This document shows, one piece after another, positions 26,297-35,837 of a DNA stretch of 64,000 bases; position 1 is the stretch's first letter; each line of letters starts with the position of its first letter. Below the pieces are notes generated by a model. It had not been told where the DNA came from. It saw only the letters and a list, made by a program, of their open reading frames with translations, and ran no database searches. The stretch is from assembly GCF_002102475.1 (NCBI RefSeq), contig NZ_MSQD01000003.1, positions 62,001 through 126,000 of the forward strand. Reading direction: 5' to 3'. A program made the position numbers and the translations under genes. The DNA is from Thermoanaerobacterium sp. PSU-2. GTDB taxonomy: Bacteria > Bacillota > Thermoanaerobacteria > Thermoanaerobacterales > Thermoanaerobacteraceae.

Positions 26297-27172
26297 CTAT
26301 TCTCTCATATTCATTTTCAGCTTAATGCCGGTTGCAGTCTTTGCAAGCCCTCCTTCAGCCGTCTCTCTAAGTGCACAAGGCATAGCTTTCCCTACACTGT
26401 CCATTGCACTTACAACGTCATCAAAAGGAATGATGCTTTTCATGCCAGATAAAGCCAGATCAGCGCAAATCAAAGCATTTGCAGCACCAATTGCATTTCG
26501 CGTGACGCATGGAACCTCCACTAACCCTGCTACAGGATCACATACAAGTCCCAAAAGATTCATAATGGCAAAAGACGCTGCATTTAAGGCCTCGTCAGGG
26601 GAACCACCCATCAATTCAACTAAAGCAGCGGCAGCCATAGCCGACGCTGAGCCCACTTCAGCCTGACATCCTCCTTCTGCACCTGAAAGCGTAGCATTTT
26701 TTGCGATTATTATTCCAATTCCAGATGATGTAAACAAGGATTTTATCAATTCATCATCATTTTTGCCAAATTTCCTTGCAATAGTTATCAACGCTCCCGG
26801 AATGACGCCACTGGAACCAGCAGTAGGTGCTGCAACAATTTTGCCCATCGCTGCATTTACTTCTGATACTGCAATAGCCGATGCAACAGCTTTTGAAACT
26901 GTCTCACCGCTTATTGTAAAATTATTAATTATTTTATCGTACAATCTTTTAGCATCTCCGCCGATAAAACCACCTACAGATTTTACATCTTCTTTCAAGC
27001 CTCTTTCGATAGATTTTCTCATCACATCAAGATTTGATGACATCTTTTCTATTATTACATCTCTATCATCGCCAGTCATCTCGTGCTCATAATTTATCAC
27101 GACTTCCGATATAGGAATATTATATTTTTTTGTAAGCTCCAGTAATTCAAATCCACTACTAAACTGATACAA
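26297..27172 (-). CDS. sdaAA: L-serine ammonia-lyase, iron-sulfur type, alpha subunit
   Basis: The 291-residue subunit carries the 4Fe-4S-dependent catalytic domain that deaminates L-serine to pyruvate. Visible motifs are AAPTAGSSGVIPGAL, LSGAEGGCQAEVGSASAMAAA and VCDPVAGLVEVPCV, with Cys residues that hold the cluster. I chose the TTG at 27172, which GAGGTG precedes by a normal distance; a GTG at 27181 overlaps that site. It follows sdaAB directly, giving the two-subunit enzyme usual in Bacillota. Confidence 0.94.
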   Translation of the reverse strand: MYQFSSGFELLELTKKYNIPISEVVINYEHEMTGDDRDVIIEKMSSNLDVMRKSIERGLKEDVKSVGGFIGGDAKRLYDKIINNFTISGETVSKAVASAIAVSEVNAAMGKIVAAPTAGSSGVIPGALITIARKFGKNDDELIKSLFTSSGIGIIIAKNATLSGAEGGCQAEVGSASAMAAAALVELMGGSPDEALNAASFAIMNLLGLVCDPVAGLVEVPCVTRNAIGAANALICADLALSGMKSIIPFDDVVSAMDSVGKAMPCALRETAEGGLAKTATGIKLKMNMRE

Positions 27173-27192
27173 CTTCTTCACCTCAGTACGTT

Positions 27193-27879
27193 TTATTTAT
27201 GCTTTATCACACTGTCTACAACTATAGCTTTCTCTATTCCATCAATATGTTCTATTCTTACTCGCACATCTTCTGGTATGGTTTGATCTGATTCAATCAC
27301 CATAATAGCCATATCCCCCTTTAACTGCCTGTACACCCTCATAAAAGCTATATTTATCATATGCTCCGATAAGACCTTTGTCACCATTGCTATGATACCA
27401 GGTTTGTCAATATGCTTTGTAATAAGCGTCTCGTACTCTCCTGTAAACTCCACATTCATGCCGTTAATTTCTTTAAGCACAACATTGCCTCCGCCTATTG
27501 ACGAACCCAATACTTCAATAACATCACCTAAATTGTTTTTTATAATCATTCTAACTGTATTAGGATGTGATGCATCCTTATCGCTTTTTACAAATGAAAA
27601 TGAGATGTTTTGCTCTTTTGCCAATTCAAAAGAATTAGGCAGCCTTTCATCATCTGGGTCAAGTCCTATGATTCCGGCGACAAGCGCTTTGTCAGTGCCA
27701 TGACCCTTATATGTGTTTGCAAAAGAATCATACAGTATAAACTGCACTTCTTTTACATCATCACCTGCTATTTGTCTGGCTATCTTTGCCAGCCGTGCAG
27801 CTCCTGCTGTATGTGAACTGCTGGGACCAATCATGACAGGTCCCATTATATCAAAAACGCTGTACTCTCTCAAATTCAT
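27193..27879 (-). CDS. sdaAB: L-serine ammonia-lyase, iron-sulfur type, beta subunit
   Basis: The 228-residue subunit has the serine dehydratase beta domain (FDIMGPVMIGPSSSHTAGA, then GHGTDKALVAG) and a C-terminal ACT domain (LITKHIDKPGIIAMVTKVL). The alpha subunit follows. The ATG used overlaps the pepF stop (TGATG), so translation is coupled; a GTG just upstream is also in frame. Confidence 0.94.
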   Translation of the reverse strand: MNLREYSVFDIMGPVMIGPSSSHTAGAARLAKIARQIAGDDVKEVQFILYDSFANTYKGHGTDKALVAGIIGLDPDDERLPNSFELAKEQNISFSFVKSDKDASHPNTVRMIIKNNLGDVIEVLGSSIGGGNVVLKEINGMNVEFTGEYETLITKHIDKPGIIAMVTKVLSEHMINIAFMRVYRQLKGDMAIMVIESDQTIPEDVRVRIEHIDGIEKAIVVDSVIKHK

Positions 27880-29678
27880 CACCTGTCCAAAAGTCTTTCC
27901 ATTTCATCTAATACATTCTCAAATACATTTAAAGCATCTAAAATCGGCTTCTTTGTTGTAAGATCTACACCAGCTTTTTTTAAGATATTAAGTGGATAAT
28001 CTGAACCACCGCTTTTTAAAAATTCTATATATCTTTTTACCGCATCATCCCCTTCATTTAAAATCATCTGCGACAATGCAACAGCAGCGGAAAATCCTGT
28101 AGCATATTTGTAGACATAAAAGCTTGAATAAAAATGCGGTATCCTTTCCCATTCATAATCGATCTCATCGTCTACTATTATATCATTTCCGTAATAAAAT
28201 TGATTAAGTTTATGATACTTTTGGCACAATTTTTCTGCAGTCAGCGCTTCACCTTTCTCAGCTTCTTCATGGGTATACTTTTCAAATTCAGCAAACATAA
28301 CCTGCCTAAATATTGTTCCTTTAAACTGTTCAAGATAATGGTTTAATAGATACAACTTCTCGTTTTTGTCTCTTGCATTTTTTAAAAGGTAGTCTATTAA
28401 AATAGATTCATTGCAAGTAGATGCGACTTCTGCAACAAATATCTTATAGTGAGAATTGATGTATTTCTGAGCTTTGTCAGAATAATACGTATGAAGTGAA
28501 TGCCCCATCTCATGAGCAATGGTGAAAACATCATCCAATTTACCTTGAAAGTTCAGAAGCACAAATGGATGCACGCCATAAGTTCCCCATGAATACGCTC
28601 CAGATGTCTTGCCTCTATTCTCATAGACATCTATCCAACGGCTATCAAAGCCTTCCTTTAAGATGCTTACATACTCATTACCCAATGGCTCTAAAGCTTT
28701 TAGCACTATGTCTTTGGCTTCTTCGTATTCATATTCTTTGTCAAAGTCAGCAACTAATGGCACATAAAGATCGTACATATGCAGCTCATCAAGTTTCAAC
28801 ATCTTTTTTCTAAGAGAAACATATCTGTGTAATAGATTAATCTTTTCATGTATAGCTTCTATCAAATTGTCGTAAACAGATACAGGGACATTGTCATCAA
28901 AAAGCGAAGCTTCCAAAGATGTACTATAATTTCTTATCTTTGAATAGAATACATCTTTCTTAACATTGGAATCTGTCATGGCTGCGTACGTATTGGCAAA
29001 ATTTTTGTAGACGCTGTAAAGTGATTCAAAGGCCTTCTTTCTGACATTCCTATCTTTACTGCTTATGTATTTAATATAATTTCCATGCGTCAGCTCCACC
29101 AAATCCCCATCTTCATCTTCAATAGAAGGAAATCTGATGTCGGCATTATCCAGCATTTTGAATATATTCTCAGGAGAGTGTGCCATGACTTCACTTTCTG
29201 CCAATATCATCTCTTCTTTGTCTGAAAGGGTATGAGGCTTATACCTTAATAAATTCTCCAGAAAATGCCTATAATCTATGAAATCATCATTATCCTCAAT
29301 ACAGCTTTTCAAGACTTTTTCATCCATCGATAAAATCTCTGGAGCAATAAAAGAAGCTGCACTAGATGCCTCAATATTAATTCTCATAGCTTTATCTGTC
29401 AATGCTTGATATTTGCCATTGCCATTGTCTTCGTCTCTCTTCATCCTGGCATACACAAAAAGCTTCTCTATAATCATCTGCAAGGCATCATTTAGCTTAA
29501 GAACATTTAAAAGGGATTCTGCATCTTTAATCTTGCCTTTAAAGTCTGACAATTGCCTTATGATTTCCTTGGCTTTGTCAAAATCGTCATTCCACTCTTT
29601 ATCGCTTTCATATATGTCTTCCAGTTTCCACTTGTACTTGTCGTCGATGTCTTTTCGATCTTTCAACTTCTTATCCAT
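27879..29678 (-). CDS. pepF: Oligoendopeptidase F (M3 family)
   Basis: The 599-residue zinc metallopeptidase cleaves short peptides in the cytoplasm. The zinc site is AHEMGHSLH (about residue 380), with the downstream Glu in the EVASTCNE segment. The N-terminal half is the helical oligoendopeptidase F domain. Its length matches the family. The ATG follows GGAGG. It is embedded in the zwf-to-sdaAA gene run. Confidence 0.94.
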   Translation of the reverse strand: MDKKLKDRKDIDDKYKWKLEDIYESDKEWNDDFDKAKEIIRQLSDFKGKIKDAESLLNVLKLNDALQMIIEKLFVYARMKRDEDNGNGKYQALTDKAMRINIEASSAASFIAPEILSMDEKVLKSCIEDNDDFIDYRHFLENLLRYKPHTLSDKEEMILAESEVMAHSPENIFKMLDNADIRFPSIEDEDGDLVELTHGNYIKYISSKDRNVRKKAFESLYSVYKNFANTYAAMTDSNVKKDVFYSKIRNYSTSLEASLFDDNVPVSVYDNLIEAIHEKINLLHRYVSLRKKMLKLDELHMYDLYVPLVADFDKEYEYEEAKDIVLKALEPLGNEYVSILKEGFDSRWIDVYENRGKTSGAYSWGTYGVHPFVLLNFQGKLDDVFTIAHEMGHSLHTYYSDKAQKYINSHYKIFVAEVASTCNESILIDYLLKNARDKNEKLYLLNHYLEQFKGTIFRQVMFAEFEKYTHEEAEKGEALTAEKLCQKYHKLNQFYYGNDIIVDDEIDYEWERIPHFYSSFYVYKYATGFSAAVALSQMILNEGDDAVKRYIEFLKSGGSDYPLNILKKAGVDLTTKKPILDALNVFENVLDEMERLLDR

Positions 29679-29691
29679 ATTAACCTCCAAA

Positions 29692-29919
29692 TTAGATACT
29701 TTCTTTAAATTTTAATTTTTTAATCATATGTTTTTTATTCAAAGCGTTTTTAAAAGCATCTGAATAATCTTGCCCCGCTTTGAAATTTTCAACGAATTCC
29801 AACATTGTACTTTCACCATATTTGTCTATAAGTATATTAGATATTTCCTGGATATTGTCCAAATCAACCTCAGAATTGCCAACAATACAATTGCCTATAT
29901 TGTACATGTTGACTTTCAT
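29692..29919 (-). CDS. Small protein of unknown function
   Basis: The 75-residue product has no signal or membrane segment. It looks helical, with LIDKYGESTMLEFVENFKAGQDYSDAFKNAL. That stretch resembles the C-terminal helices of some gluzincin-type peptidases, but there is no HExxH here. It overlaps the cyclase stop by 4 bp and ends 13 bp before pepF, so it is held in a coupled operon. The function is unknown. Confidence 0.65.
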   Translation of the reverse strand: MKVNMYNIGNCIVGNSEVDLDNIQEISNILIDKYGESTMLEFVENFKAGQDYSDAFKNALNKKHMIKKLKFKESI

Positions 29920-30545
29920 TTTTTATCGTCCTCTATCAAAAGCGCTCTGGTAGGTGCAGCTTCTGCACCATCTACTTTTAAAGGAGCAGCAATCAATGTA
30001 TATTTTCCTTCTCTTACGTCTTTTAACCTTAATCCTTCAAGTATAGTTATTCCGTTTCCAAGTAAAGTCTTATGGGTTTCGTGGTTTGGCTGTGCTCTTT
30101 CTATTCCAAGTCCATCTGTTCCAACTCCTATTACTTTCTTTTCCTTCAAATACTCAGCTCCGCTTGCATCTAAGAAAATGAAATTAAAGTTGAAACTATC
30201 TTCATAAGAATTTTTCGTCTTTAAAAGTACAAATTCTCCGCTTTCTATTTCCTTCTCTTTCAAATCATCTGCAGTTATCTTATCATCTACGTTGGTAAAA
30301 TCAAGAACTTTGCATTTTGAAACAGCTTTTGTTATATCAAAATGGTCGATCGTATCACCGCCTTCTATCATGTGAAGAGGCGCATCGAAATGAGTACCTG
30401 TGTGCATATCCATACATATCCTGGATTCATGCACGCTGTCATTGGGAAAATCGCTGGTTACAATCAATTCAGGTTTTTTCTCAGGTTTGTTTTTGTAAAC
30501 CTGCATATTCTTATTGATATTCATCGAAACATCATATATTTTCAT
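29916..30545 (-). CDS. Cyclase family protein (kynurenine formamidase-like)
   Basis: The 209-residue protein belongs to the metal-dependent cyclase family (PF04199), marked by MHTGTHFDAPLH near residue 48 and GVGTDGLGIE further on. Members include bacterial kynurenine formamidase and other hydrolases. No tryptophan catabolism genes are nearby, so the substrate is open. It overlaps the end of zwf by 14 bp and the next small gene by 4 bp. Confidence 0.85.
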   Translation of the reverse strand: MKIYDVSMNINKNMQVYKNKPEKKPELIVTSDFPNDSVHESRICMDMHTGTHFDAPLHMIEGGDTIDHFDITKAVSKCKVLDFTNVDDKITADDLKEKEIESGEFVLLKTKNSYEDSFNFNFIFLDASGAEYLKEKKVIGVGTDGLGIERAQPNHETHKTLLGNGITILEGLRLKDVREGKYTLIAAPLKVDGAEAAPTRALLIEDDKK

Positions 30546-32010
30546 CGTAAAAACCTCCTATATTCCACCACTTAAAATTATCTCTAAGAAGTAATTCATC
30601 AGCATCATAAGGTCCCCATGTTCCTGGCTTGTAGTTAGGAAACTCTGGTTTATTGTTTTTCCAGACCTCAGCTATTTTGTCTACATACCTCCATGAATAC
30701 TCAACTTCATCCCATCTCGTAAAAAGAGTAGAATCTCCTCGCAGCGCGTCATAAATCAATCTTTCATAAGCTTCTGGTGAATTCATGCCAACTTGGCAAT
30801 TTTGACAAAAATCCATTCGTACCGGTATCACCTTATTTAAAGTACCAGGTCTTTTCGCATTAAACTGCAAAAAAACGCCTTCTTCAGGTTGTATCTTAAT
30901 GACCAGCAGGTCTGGCATAAGTCCACCATACTCTTTAAAATACAAAACGCCTGGGAGAGGTTTAAACTGTATTATTATTTCAGTGGATTTTACTGGCAAT
31001 TTTTTACCTGTTCTTATGTAGAAAGGTACACCGGCCCATCTAAAATTGTCTACAAAGACTTTAATTGCAGCAAATGTCTCTGTATCGGAATCAGGTGATA
31101 CTCTATCCTCGTTCCTATAACCTTCATACTGACCTCTCACTGCATTTTTCAATACAAGATCCGGCGTTAACTCCTTAAGAGATTTTAACACCTTCACTTT
31201 TTCATCATGGATAGAATCAGTAGTAAGATCAATAGGCGGTTCCATGGCAGTCAGCGTCAAAAGCTGCAACATGTGATTTTGAATCATGTCTCTTAGCGCA
31301 CCAGCTTTTTCATAGTATCCACCTCTATTTTCTACGCCAACCGTCTCACTGGAGGATATCTGCACATTGTCTATGTATTTGTTGTTCCAAACTGGCTCAA
31401 AAAACACATTGGCAAACCTGATTACCATTATGTTTTGCAACATTTCTTTGCCTAAATAGTGGTCTATGCGATACGTGTTTTTTTCAGTAAAAACATCAGT
31501 TATCTTTTTGTTTAAATAAACTGCAGAATTCAAATCCTTGCCAAATGGTTTTTCTATCATGACTCTTTGCCACGATTTTTCATTCTCTGCCATTCCATGT
31601 TGATGTAACTTTTCAACGATGAGTTCAAAATACTCAGGAGCTACCGCCAAGTAATAAATTCTATTTCCGTTTGTTTGATATTTGTCATCAAGCGCTCTCA
31701 AAAAATCTTTAAGTCTTGAGTATCCATCATCATCATGAAACTCAAACTTTTGATAGTATATTCTATCTCTTAAATTTTTCCAAAGCTCATCATCTATTTT
31801 AATTCTCGAAAATTTCTTAATAGATTCGTATACTTCATTGCGATAAATCTCATCCGTCTTATCACGCCTTCCAACCGAAACGACGCAAAAATTTTCTGGA
31901 AGGCTTTTTTCATAAAGCAAATTGTAAACAGCGGGCATCAACTTTCTATGAGTTAAGTCTCCTGTGCCACCAAAAATAACCATAACACTGGATATATTAT
32001 CTGTTGCCAT
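30532..32010 (-). CDS. zwf: Glucose-6-phosphate 1-dehydrogenase
   Basis: The 492-residue enzyme oxidises glucose-6-phosphate with NAD(P)+, the entry to the oxidative pentose phosphate route. The cofactor site is FGGTGDLTHRKLMPA, and the active-site signature RIDHYLGKE is near residue 173. The ATG at 32010 follows GAAGGTGAT. It leads a tight six-gene run. No 6-phosphogluconolactonase or 6-phosphogluconate dehydrogenase is in the window. Confidence 0.95.
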   Translation of the reverse strand: MATDNISSVMVIFGGTGDLTHRKLMPAVYNLLYEKSLPENFCVVSVGRRDKTDEIYRNEVYESIKKFSRIKIDDELWKNLRDRIYYQKFEFHDDDGYSRLKDFLRALDDKYQTNGNRIYYLAVAPEYFELIVEKLHQHGMAENEKSWQRVMIEKPFGKDLNSAVYLNKKITDVFTEKNTYRIDHYLGKEMLQNIMVIRFANVFFEPVWNNKYIDNVQISSSETVGVENRGGYYEKAGALRDMIQNHMLQLLTLTAMEPPIDLTTDSIHDEKVKVLKSLKELTPDLVLKNAVRGQYEGYRNEDRVSPDSDTETFAAIKVFVDNFRWAGVPFYIRTGKKLPVKSTEIIIQFKPLPGVLYFKEYGGLMPDLLVIKIQPEEGVFLQFNAKRPGTLNKVIPVRMDFCQNCQVGMNSPEAYERLIYDALRGDSTLFTRWDEVEYSWRYVDKIAEVWKNNKPEFPNYKPGTWGPYDADELLLRDNFKWWNIGGFYDENI

Positions 32011-32213
32011 AATATCACCTTCTTTCATTTAATGTCTTAAATTTTAACCATTTCTATACATTATAATAACTCAGAAACAGCATTTTTTAAAATAACTTTC
32101 AAAAAATTTCTATCATTAATAATTATTATTTATTAATATATTTTTCTTAATAGATATTATACTACTTTTTTATAATTATTGAAATAAAGAAACGTCAATA
32201 ATCATCTTAAAAT

Positions 32214-32239
32214 GAAAAAATAGGAGCATTAAAGCTCCT
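32214..32239 (-). terminator. Terminator of the 103-residue gene
   Basis: The stem AGGAGC (32222-32227) and GCTCCT (32234-32239) overlaps the stop codon. A T6 tract follows on the minus strand. Confidence 0.75.
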
Positions 32240-32550
32240 TACCGTATAGTTAAATACACATTCAACAATCTTTTTATTTCATCACACACACCATCGTCAG
32301 CCTGTATCATTATGTTGTTGCCGTCTATCTTATATTCAAAACCAGTATATCCTTTGTTTAGTAAATACTCTTTTACTGCGTTAACACCACCATCGCCGTT
32401 TGCAACAAGCACTTTTTTACCCACAAAGTCACCATTAACGTACACATTTAATGCATCCTGTGATTTCTTTAAAAGTGAATCTTCTTCATAAGTTGTCATA
32501 GCGCTAATAATGCCTGGAGCTATGGTATTTTGTCCGTTTAAATTTATCAT
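32239..32550 (-). CDS. Unknown 103-residue protein
   Basis: The soluble product has no signal or membrane helix. It shows a VLVANGDGGVNAVKEYLLNKGYTGFEYKI segment, suggesting a small alpha/beta fold, and an acidic QADDGVCDEI stretch. I recognise no family. It lies between a terminator and the flavo-diiron protein gene, 63 bp after it on the same strand, and may be co-transcribed. Confidence 0.6.
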   Translation of the reverse strand: MINLNGQNTIAPGIISAMTTYEEDSLLKKSQDALNVYVNGDFVGKKVLVANGDGGVNAVKEYLLNKGYTGFEYKIDGNNIMIQADDGVCDEIKRLLNVYLTIR

Positions 32551-32613
32551 GAAATCACCTCACAGGATATTCTATACACAAATCTGCTATTATATTCTTC
32601 TATGATACATTAA

Positions 32614-33792
32614 TTATTTAATGTTTGCTTCTTTATGTTTTTTAACTATATTATCTGCTAATTCATCTAAAAGCTTATAATCTTCTTCTTTTGGAAGACC
32701 TTTTATAAATACTGGCGGTATCACTTCAACTTTTAGGTTTGTAATCATGCTGGACAATTGGTCAATAGTTTTTCCGCCCCAACTGTATGACCCAACAATT
32801 GATAAAAATTTAGTTTTTGGCTTTAAGGCATTTGCGAGATATGTAGCATAAATCACCTGTGGGTGTGCCCCAGTCAAAACCGTCGGCGTGCCTACGACTA
32901 TTGTGGCAGCGTCAACTAATGACATAGCAAGTTCACCTAAATCTGTCACTGTTAAATCATATGGTTTTACAACGACACCTTTTTGTGAAAGAACAGCAGT
33001 CAAATAATCTACCATTGCTTTTACAGAACCGTGCATTGTAACATACGGTATAACAACTATATTCTTCGGTTCGTCGTATACCCAGCTATTGTACGCATCA
33101 AAAATGAATTGTGGTCTATTGTAAACCGGACCATGGGATGGAGCTATGTAATCTATTTTTAAATCTTTTATCTTTTCAAGATTTTTTGCCACAAAGTTTC
33201 TAAAAGGCATCATTATTTCTGCATAGTATCGCTTTGCAGAATTATAAACATGGCATTCATCTTCTGCAAAAAGCTTCGATGTAGCCAAATGTGAACCTAA
33301 AAAATCACATGTAAACAGGATATTGTCTTCTTCAAGGTATGTAAACATGGTCTCAGGCCAATGTACCCATGGGGCATGAATAAACCTAAGAGTCTTTCCT
33401 CCAAGAGATACAGTTTCATTGTCTTCTACAGTTATTATCTTGTCTTCAGAAATATGTAGAAGATCCATTAAAAAGGCCTTTGCTTTCGGAGTGCATATAA
33501 CTTTTGCATCAGGATACTTTTCTAAAACAAAAGGAATTCCACCAGAATGGTCCTGTTCGGAATGATTTGATACAATATAGTCTATCTTTTGTACATCTTT
33601 CAATTGATCCATAAGCACTTCTATTTTCATAGGATCAACTGTGTCTATCAAAGCTATCTTTTCACTGCCTTCTATGAGATAAGCATTATAGCTTGTCCCG
33701 TCAGGAAGTGGAATAAGAGAGTCAAACAATCTCCTTTCAAAATGGACTGCACCAATTTTTGTTACACCATCTTTAAGCTGCATTGGTTTCAT
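32614..33792 (-). CDS. FprA-type flavo-diiron protein
   Basis: The 392-residue enzyme reduces O2 to water, or NO to N2O, as a defence in anaerobes. The N-terminal metallo-beta-lactamase-like domain has the iron ligands NHSEQDHSGG (about residue 84), the APWVHWPETM His and CDFLGSH. The C-terminal flavodoxin domain (from about residue 255) has IVGTPTVLTGAHP and VGSYSWGGK for FMN. There is no rubredoxin fusion. The ATG follows GGAGG. Confidence 0.93.
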   Translation of the reverse strand: MKPMQLKDGVTKIGAVHFERRLFDSLIPLPDGTSYNAYLIEGSEKIALIDTVDPMKIEVLMDQLKDVQKIDYIVSNHSEQDHSGGIPFVLEKYPDAKVICTPKAKAFLMDLLHISEDKIITVEDNETVSLGGKTLRFIHAPWVHWPETMFTYLEEDNILFTCDFLGSHLATSKLFAEDECHVYNSAKRYYAEIMMPFRNFVAKNLEKIKDLKIDYIAPSHGPVYNRPQFIFDAYNSWVYDEPKNIVVIPYVTMHGSVKAMVDYLTAVLSQKGVVVKPYDLTVTDLGELAMSLVDAATIVVGTPTVLTGAHPQVIYATYLANALKPKTKFLSIVGSYSWGGKTIDQLSSMITNLKVEVIPPVFIKGLPKEEDYKLLDELADNIVKKHKEANIK

Positions 33793-33905
33793 TTTAACTA
33801 CCTCCTTATCGAATATTTTATCATATTTTTAATAATTTTACCAAACTCAACGCAAAATATGTAATTGAAGCGAGTAAATAAAAACGTAAAAAATGAGGTG
33901 TTACA

Positions 33906-35261
33906 ATGGTAAATATAACAACAACACATATTGTCTACTTAATTTCAATACTTGTAATATTTTTATTTATGGTCTTTCGAAAAGACATAATTTTGCCTTG
34001 TATTGTGGGCATATTTGCCGTAGCAATGTCACAGACTAAAAACGTATTGAAATCTATTGAAATTTTGTATTCTTCTGTATTTGTATCCGGAAAAGAGCTT
34101 TGGCAGGTAATACTTATCATTTCCCTGATTATTGCCATGTCACGTGCACTTGATGATATAGGCGCAGATGTTGTCATAACAAAGCCATTATTGAGATTTC
34201 TAAGCTCTCCAAGTAAAACATTTTGGATCGTGGGCATAGTGATGATGGTTTTATCTCTTTTCTTATGGCCGTCACCTGCTGTTGGTTTAATAGGTGCTGT
34301 CTTAATCGGGCCTGTTTTGAAATCAGGCTTTGATGAATTGAGTTTTGCATCCTTAGTAACCATATTCGGATTTGGAGCTGCTTTATCAGGAGATTTTTTT
34401 ATACAAGGTGTTCCATCTGTAACAGCTAAAACATTAGGAATACCTACATCAAAATTAATTTTAAGTAGCATACCAGTATGGGGTGTAACATCTCTCATCA
34501 CAATAGTTTTCTTTTATTTTGTTACAATGAAAAATTTAAAAGACAATAAGCAAAAAGAAAATAATTACAACAATAATTTAGATGGAAAGAAAATATACAA
34601 GGAAAGTTACATTATTTCATTTGTCGCTGTACTCTTTTTTGCCATCGATACTTTTTTAATGTACATTTTAAAAATCAAAGGAAATGCGGCAACGGCATTA
34701 ATCGGCGGCACTGCAATAATCGTACTTTTAGCTTCAACAATCGTACAAAAAGATTTCTTAAACAAGACAAGAGACTACTTGAAAAATGGGTTTTTGTCTG
34801 GAATCAAAACATTTGCTCCAATCATAGTGATAAGTGCTTTTTTCTTTTTAGGAGAGTTGACAACTGCAAAAGAGGTCATAGGTCCAGATGCGAAAGGATA
34901 TCTCATGGATCTCGGCATTTACCTTTCAAAGCACATTCCTTTAAATAAATACACTGTAGCATTGATGCAGCTTTTAATAGGAATACTGACAGGACTATCA
35001 GGCTCAGGATTTTCTGGGCTACCTTTGGTAGGTGCACTTTCTAAAACTTTTGCCCATACGCTTAATATAAATTCATCAATATTGGCTTCATTAGGTGAAA
35101 TAACCTGTATATGGGTTGGTGGTGGCACCATAATCCCTTGGAGCGTAGTACCGGTAACTGCAGTCATTAAGGTGGACCCTGATGCGATAGTCAAAAGAAA
35201 TCTGCTTTCGGTAATCGTAGGTTTGACTTGCGGTTACATAGTAACGGTATTGCTACTATAA
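33906..35261 (+). CDS. Polytopic membrane protein, probable permease
   Basis: The 451-residue protein has about ten to twelve hydrophobic helices, two halves separated by a charged loop (about 214-235, Lys- and Asn-rich), and Gly/Ser/Pro-rich re-entrant-like segments (SGSGFSGLPLVGALS and VGGGTIIPWSVVPVT). These features recall ion-transporter-type organic-acid permeases (gluconate or citrate/TRAP-like), but I cannot name a substrate. It is monocistronic between its own ribosome site (GAGGTG) and a terminator. Confidence 0.72.
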   Translation: MVNITTTHIVYLISILVIFLFMVFRKDIILPCIVGIFAVAMSQTKNVLKSIEILYSSVFVSGKELWQVILIISLIIAMSRALDDIGADVVITKPLLRFLSSPSKTFWIVGIVMMVLSLFLWPSPAVGLIGAVLIGPVLKSGFDELSFASLVTIFGFGAALSGDFFIQGVPSVTAKTLGIPTSKLILSSIPVWGVTSLITIVFFYFVTMKNLKDNKQKENNYNNNLDGKKIYKESYIISFVAVLFFAIDTFLMYILKIKGNAATALIGGTAIIVLLASTIVQKDFLNKTRDYLKNGFLSGIKTFAPIIVISAFFFLGELTTAKEVIGPDAKGYLMDLGIYLSKHIPLNKYTVALMQLLIGILTGLSGSGFSGLPLVGALSKTFAHTLNINSSILASLGEITCIWVGGGTIIPWSVVPVTAVIKVDPDAIVKRNLLSVIVGLTCGYIVTVLLL

Positions 35262-35263
35262 AA

Positions 35264-35291
35264 TAAAGGGTATCAACCAAGATACCCTTTA
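35264..35291. terminator. Bidirectional terminator between the permease and sspI
   Basis: An 11-bp inverted repeat (35264-35274 with 35281-35291, loop AACCAA) lies between convergent stop codons. Confidence 0.8.
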
Positions 35292-35489
35292 TGATATTCC
35301 TCTCATTATGTAATCCATCACGTTGTTTTTCTCATTATCATTCATTTTCTCCCATGCTGCTTCAAAAATTATGCCAAGACCAGGTATGGCATTCTCCTCC
35401 TTTGCATCTACAGCTTCTTGTATAAATCCTTTAATATCGTCTTTTGAACGATTTTTTAAATTGTCAAGGATGATCTTTCTTATATCCAT
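35289..35489 (-). CDS. sspI: Small acid-soluble spore protein SspI
   Basis: The 66-residue protein matches the minor spore core protein SspI in length and layout: a basic N-terminal helix, then [18 protein letters not shown] and a final [10 protein letters not shown] segment (compare MLPGLGVLFEVIW in B. subtilis). Minor SASPs are made in the forespore under sigma-G. The ATG at 35489 follows GGAGG; longer in-frame starts have no such site. Confidence 0.88.
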   Translation of the reverse strand: MDIRKIILDNLKNRSKDDIKGFIQEAVDAKEENAIPGLGIIFEAAWEKMNDNEKNNVMDYIMRGIS

Positions 35490-35550
35490 TTCAATACCTC
35501 CTTCGTACTTATTATTCCAAATCAAATCAACAATATTAGTCATAAAAAAA

Positions 35551-35566
35551 TAACCCCAATAGGGTT
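35551..35566 (-). terminator. bofA terminator
   Basis: A 7-bp stem TAACCCC/AGGGTTA with a short loop overlaps the bofA stop and is followed on the minus strand by T7. Confidence 0.6.
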
Positions 35567-35837
35567 AAAAAGAAATTTTAAATAGATACTTCAAAATCAG
35601 CAATACAATTATTCCTGGTATGCCAAAAACACCTGCAACAAAAGCATTTATTATGTTTAAATGCAATGTTAAGCCAAAAATCGAGCCAAAAAAATTAAAA
35701 ATCAAAAGAAAAATATAGCCAATTATAGAATTTATGACAAATTTAAAAAGTATTTTTATAGACTTTCCAAAAAGCCAAACTATAAATGCAAGTATTATGA
35801 TTCCTATTGCAAACGAAAAAAAGCCTGGCAAAAGCAC
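35565..35837 (-). CDS. bofA: BofA family pro-sigma-K processing inhibitor
   Basis: The 90-residue membrane protein has the BofA pattern: two N-terminal hydrophobic helices, the central LLIFNFFGSIFGLTLHLNIINAF and the C-terminal GVFGIPGIIVLLIL. In B. subtilis BofA blocks the SpoIVFB protease until the engulfed forespore signals. The start is GTG behind GAGGTG. In most genomes bofA is next to recR; here it lies beside sspI. Confidence 0.88.
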   Translation of the reverse strand: MLLPGFFSFAIGIIILAFIVWLFGKSIKILFKFVINSIIGYIFLLIFNFFGSIFGLTLHLNIINAFVAGVFGIPGIIVLLILKYLFKISF

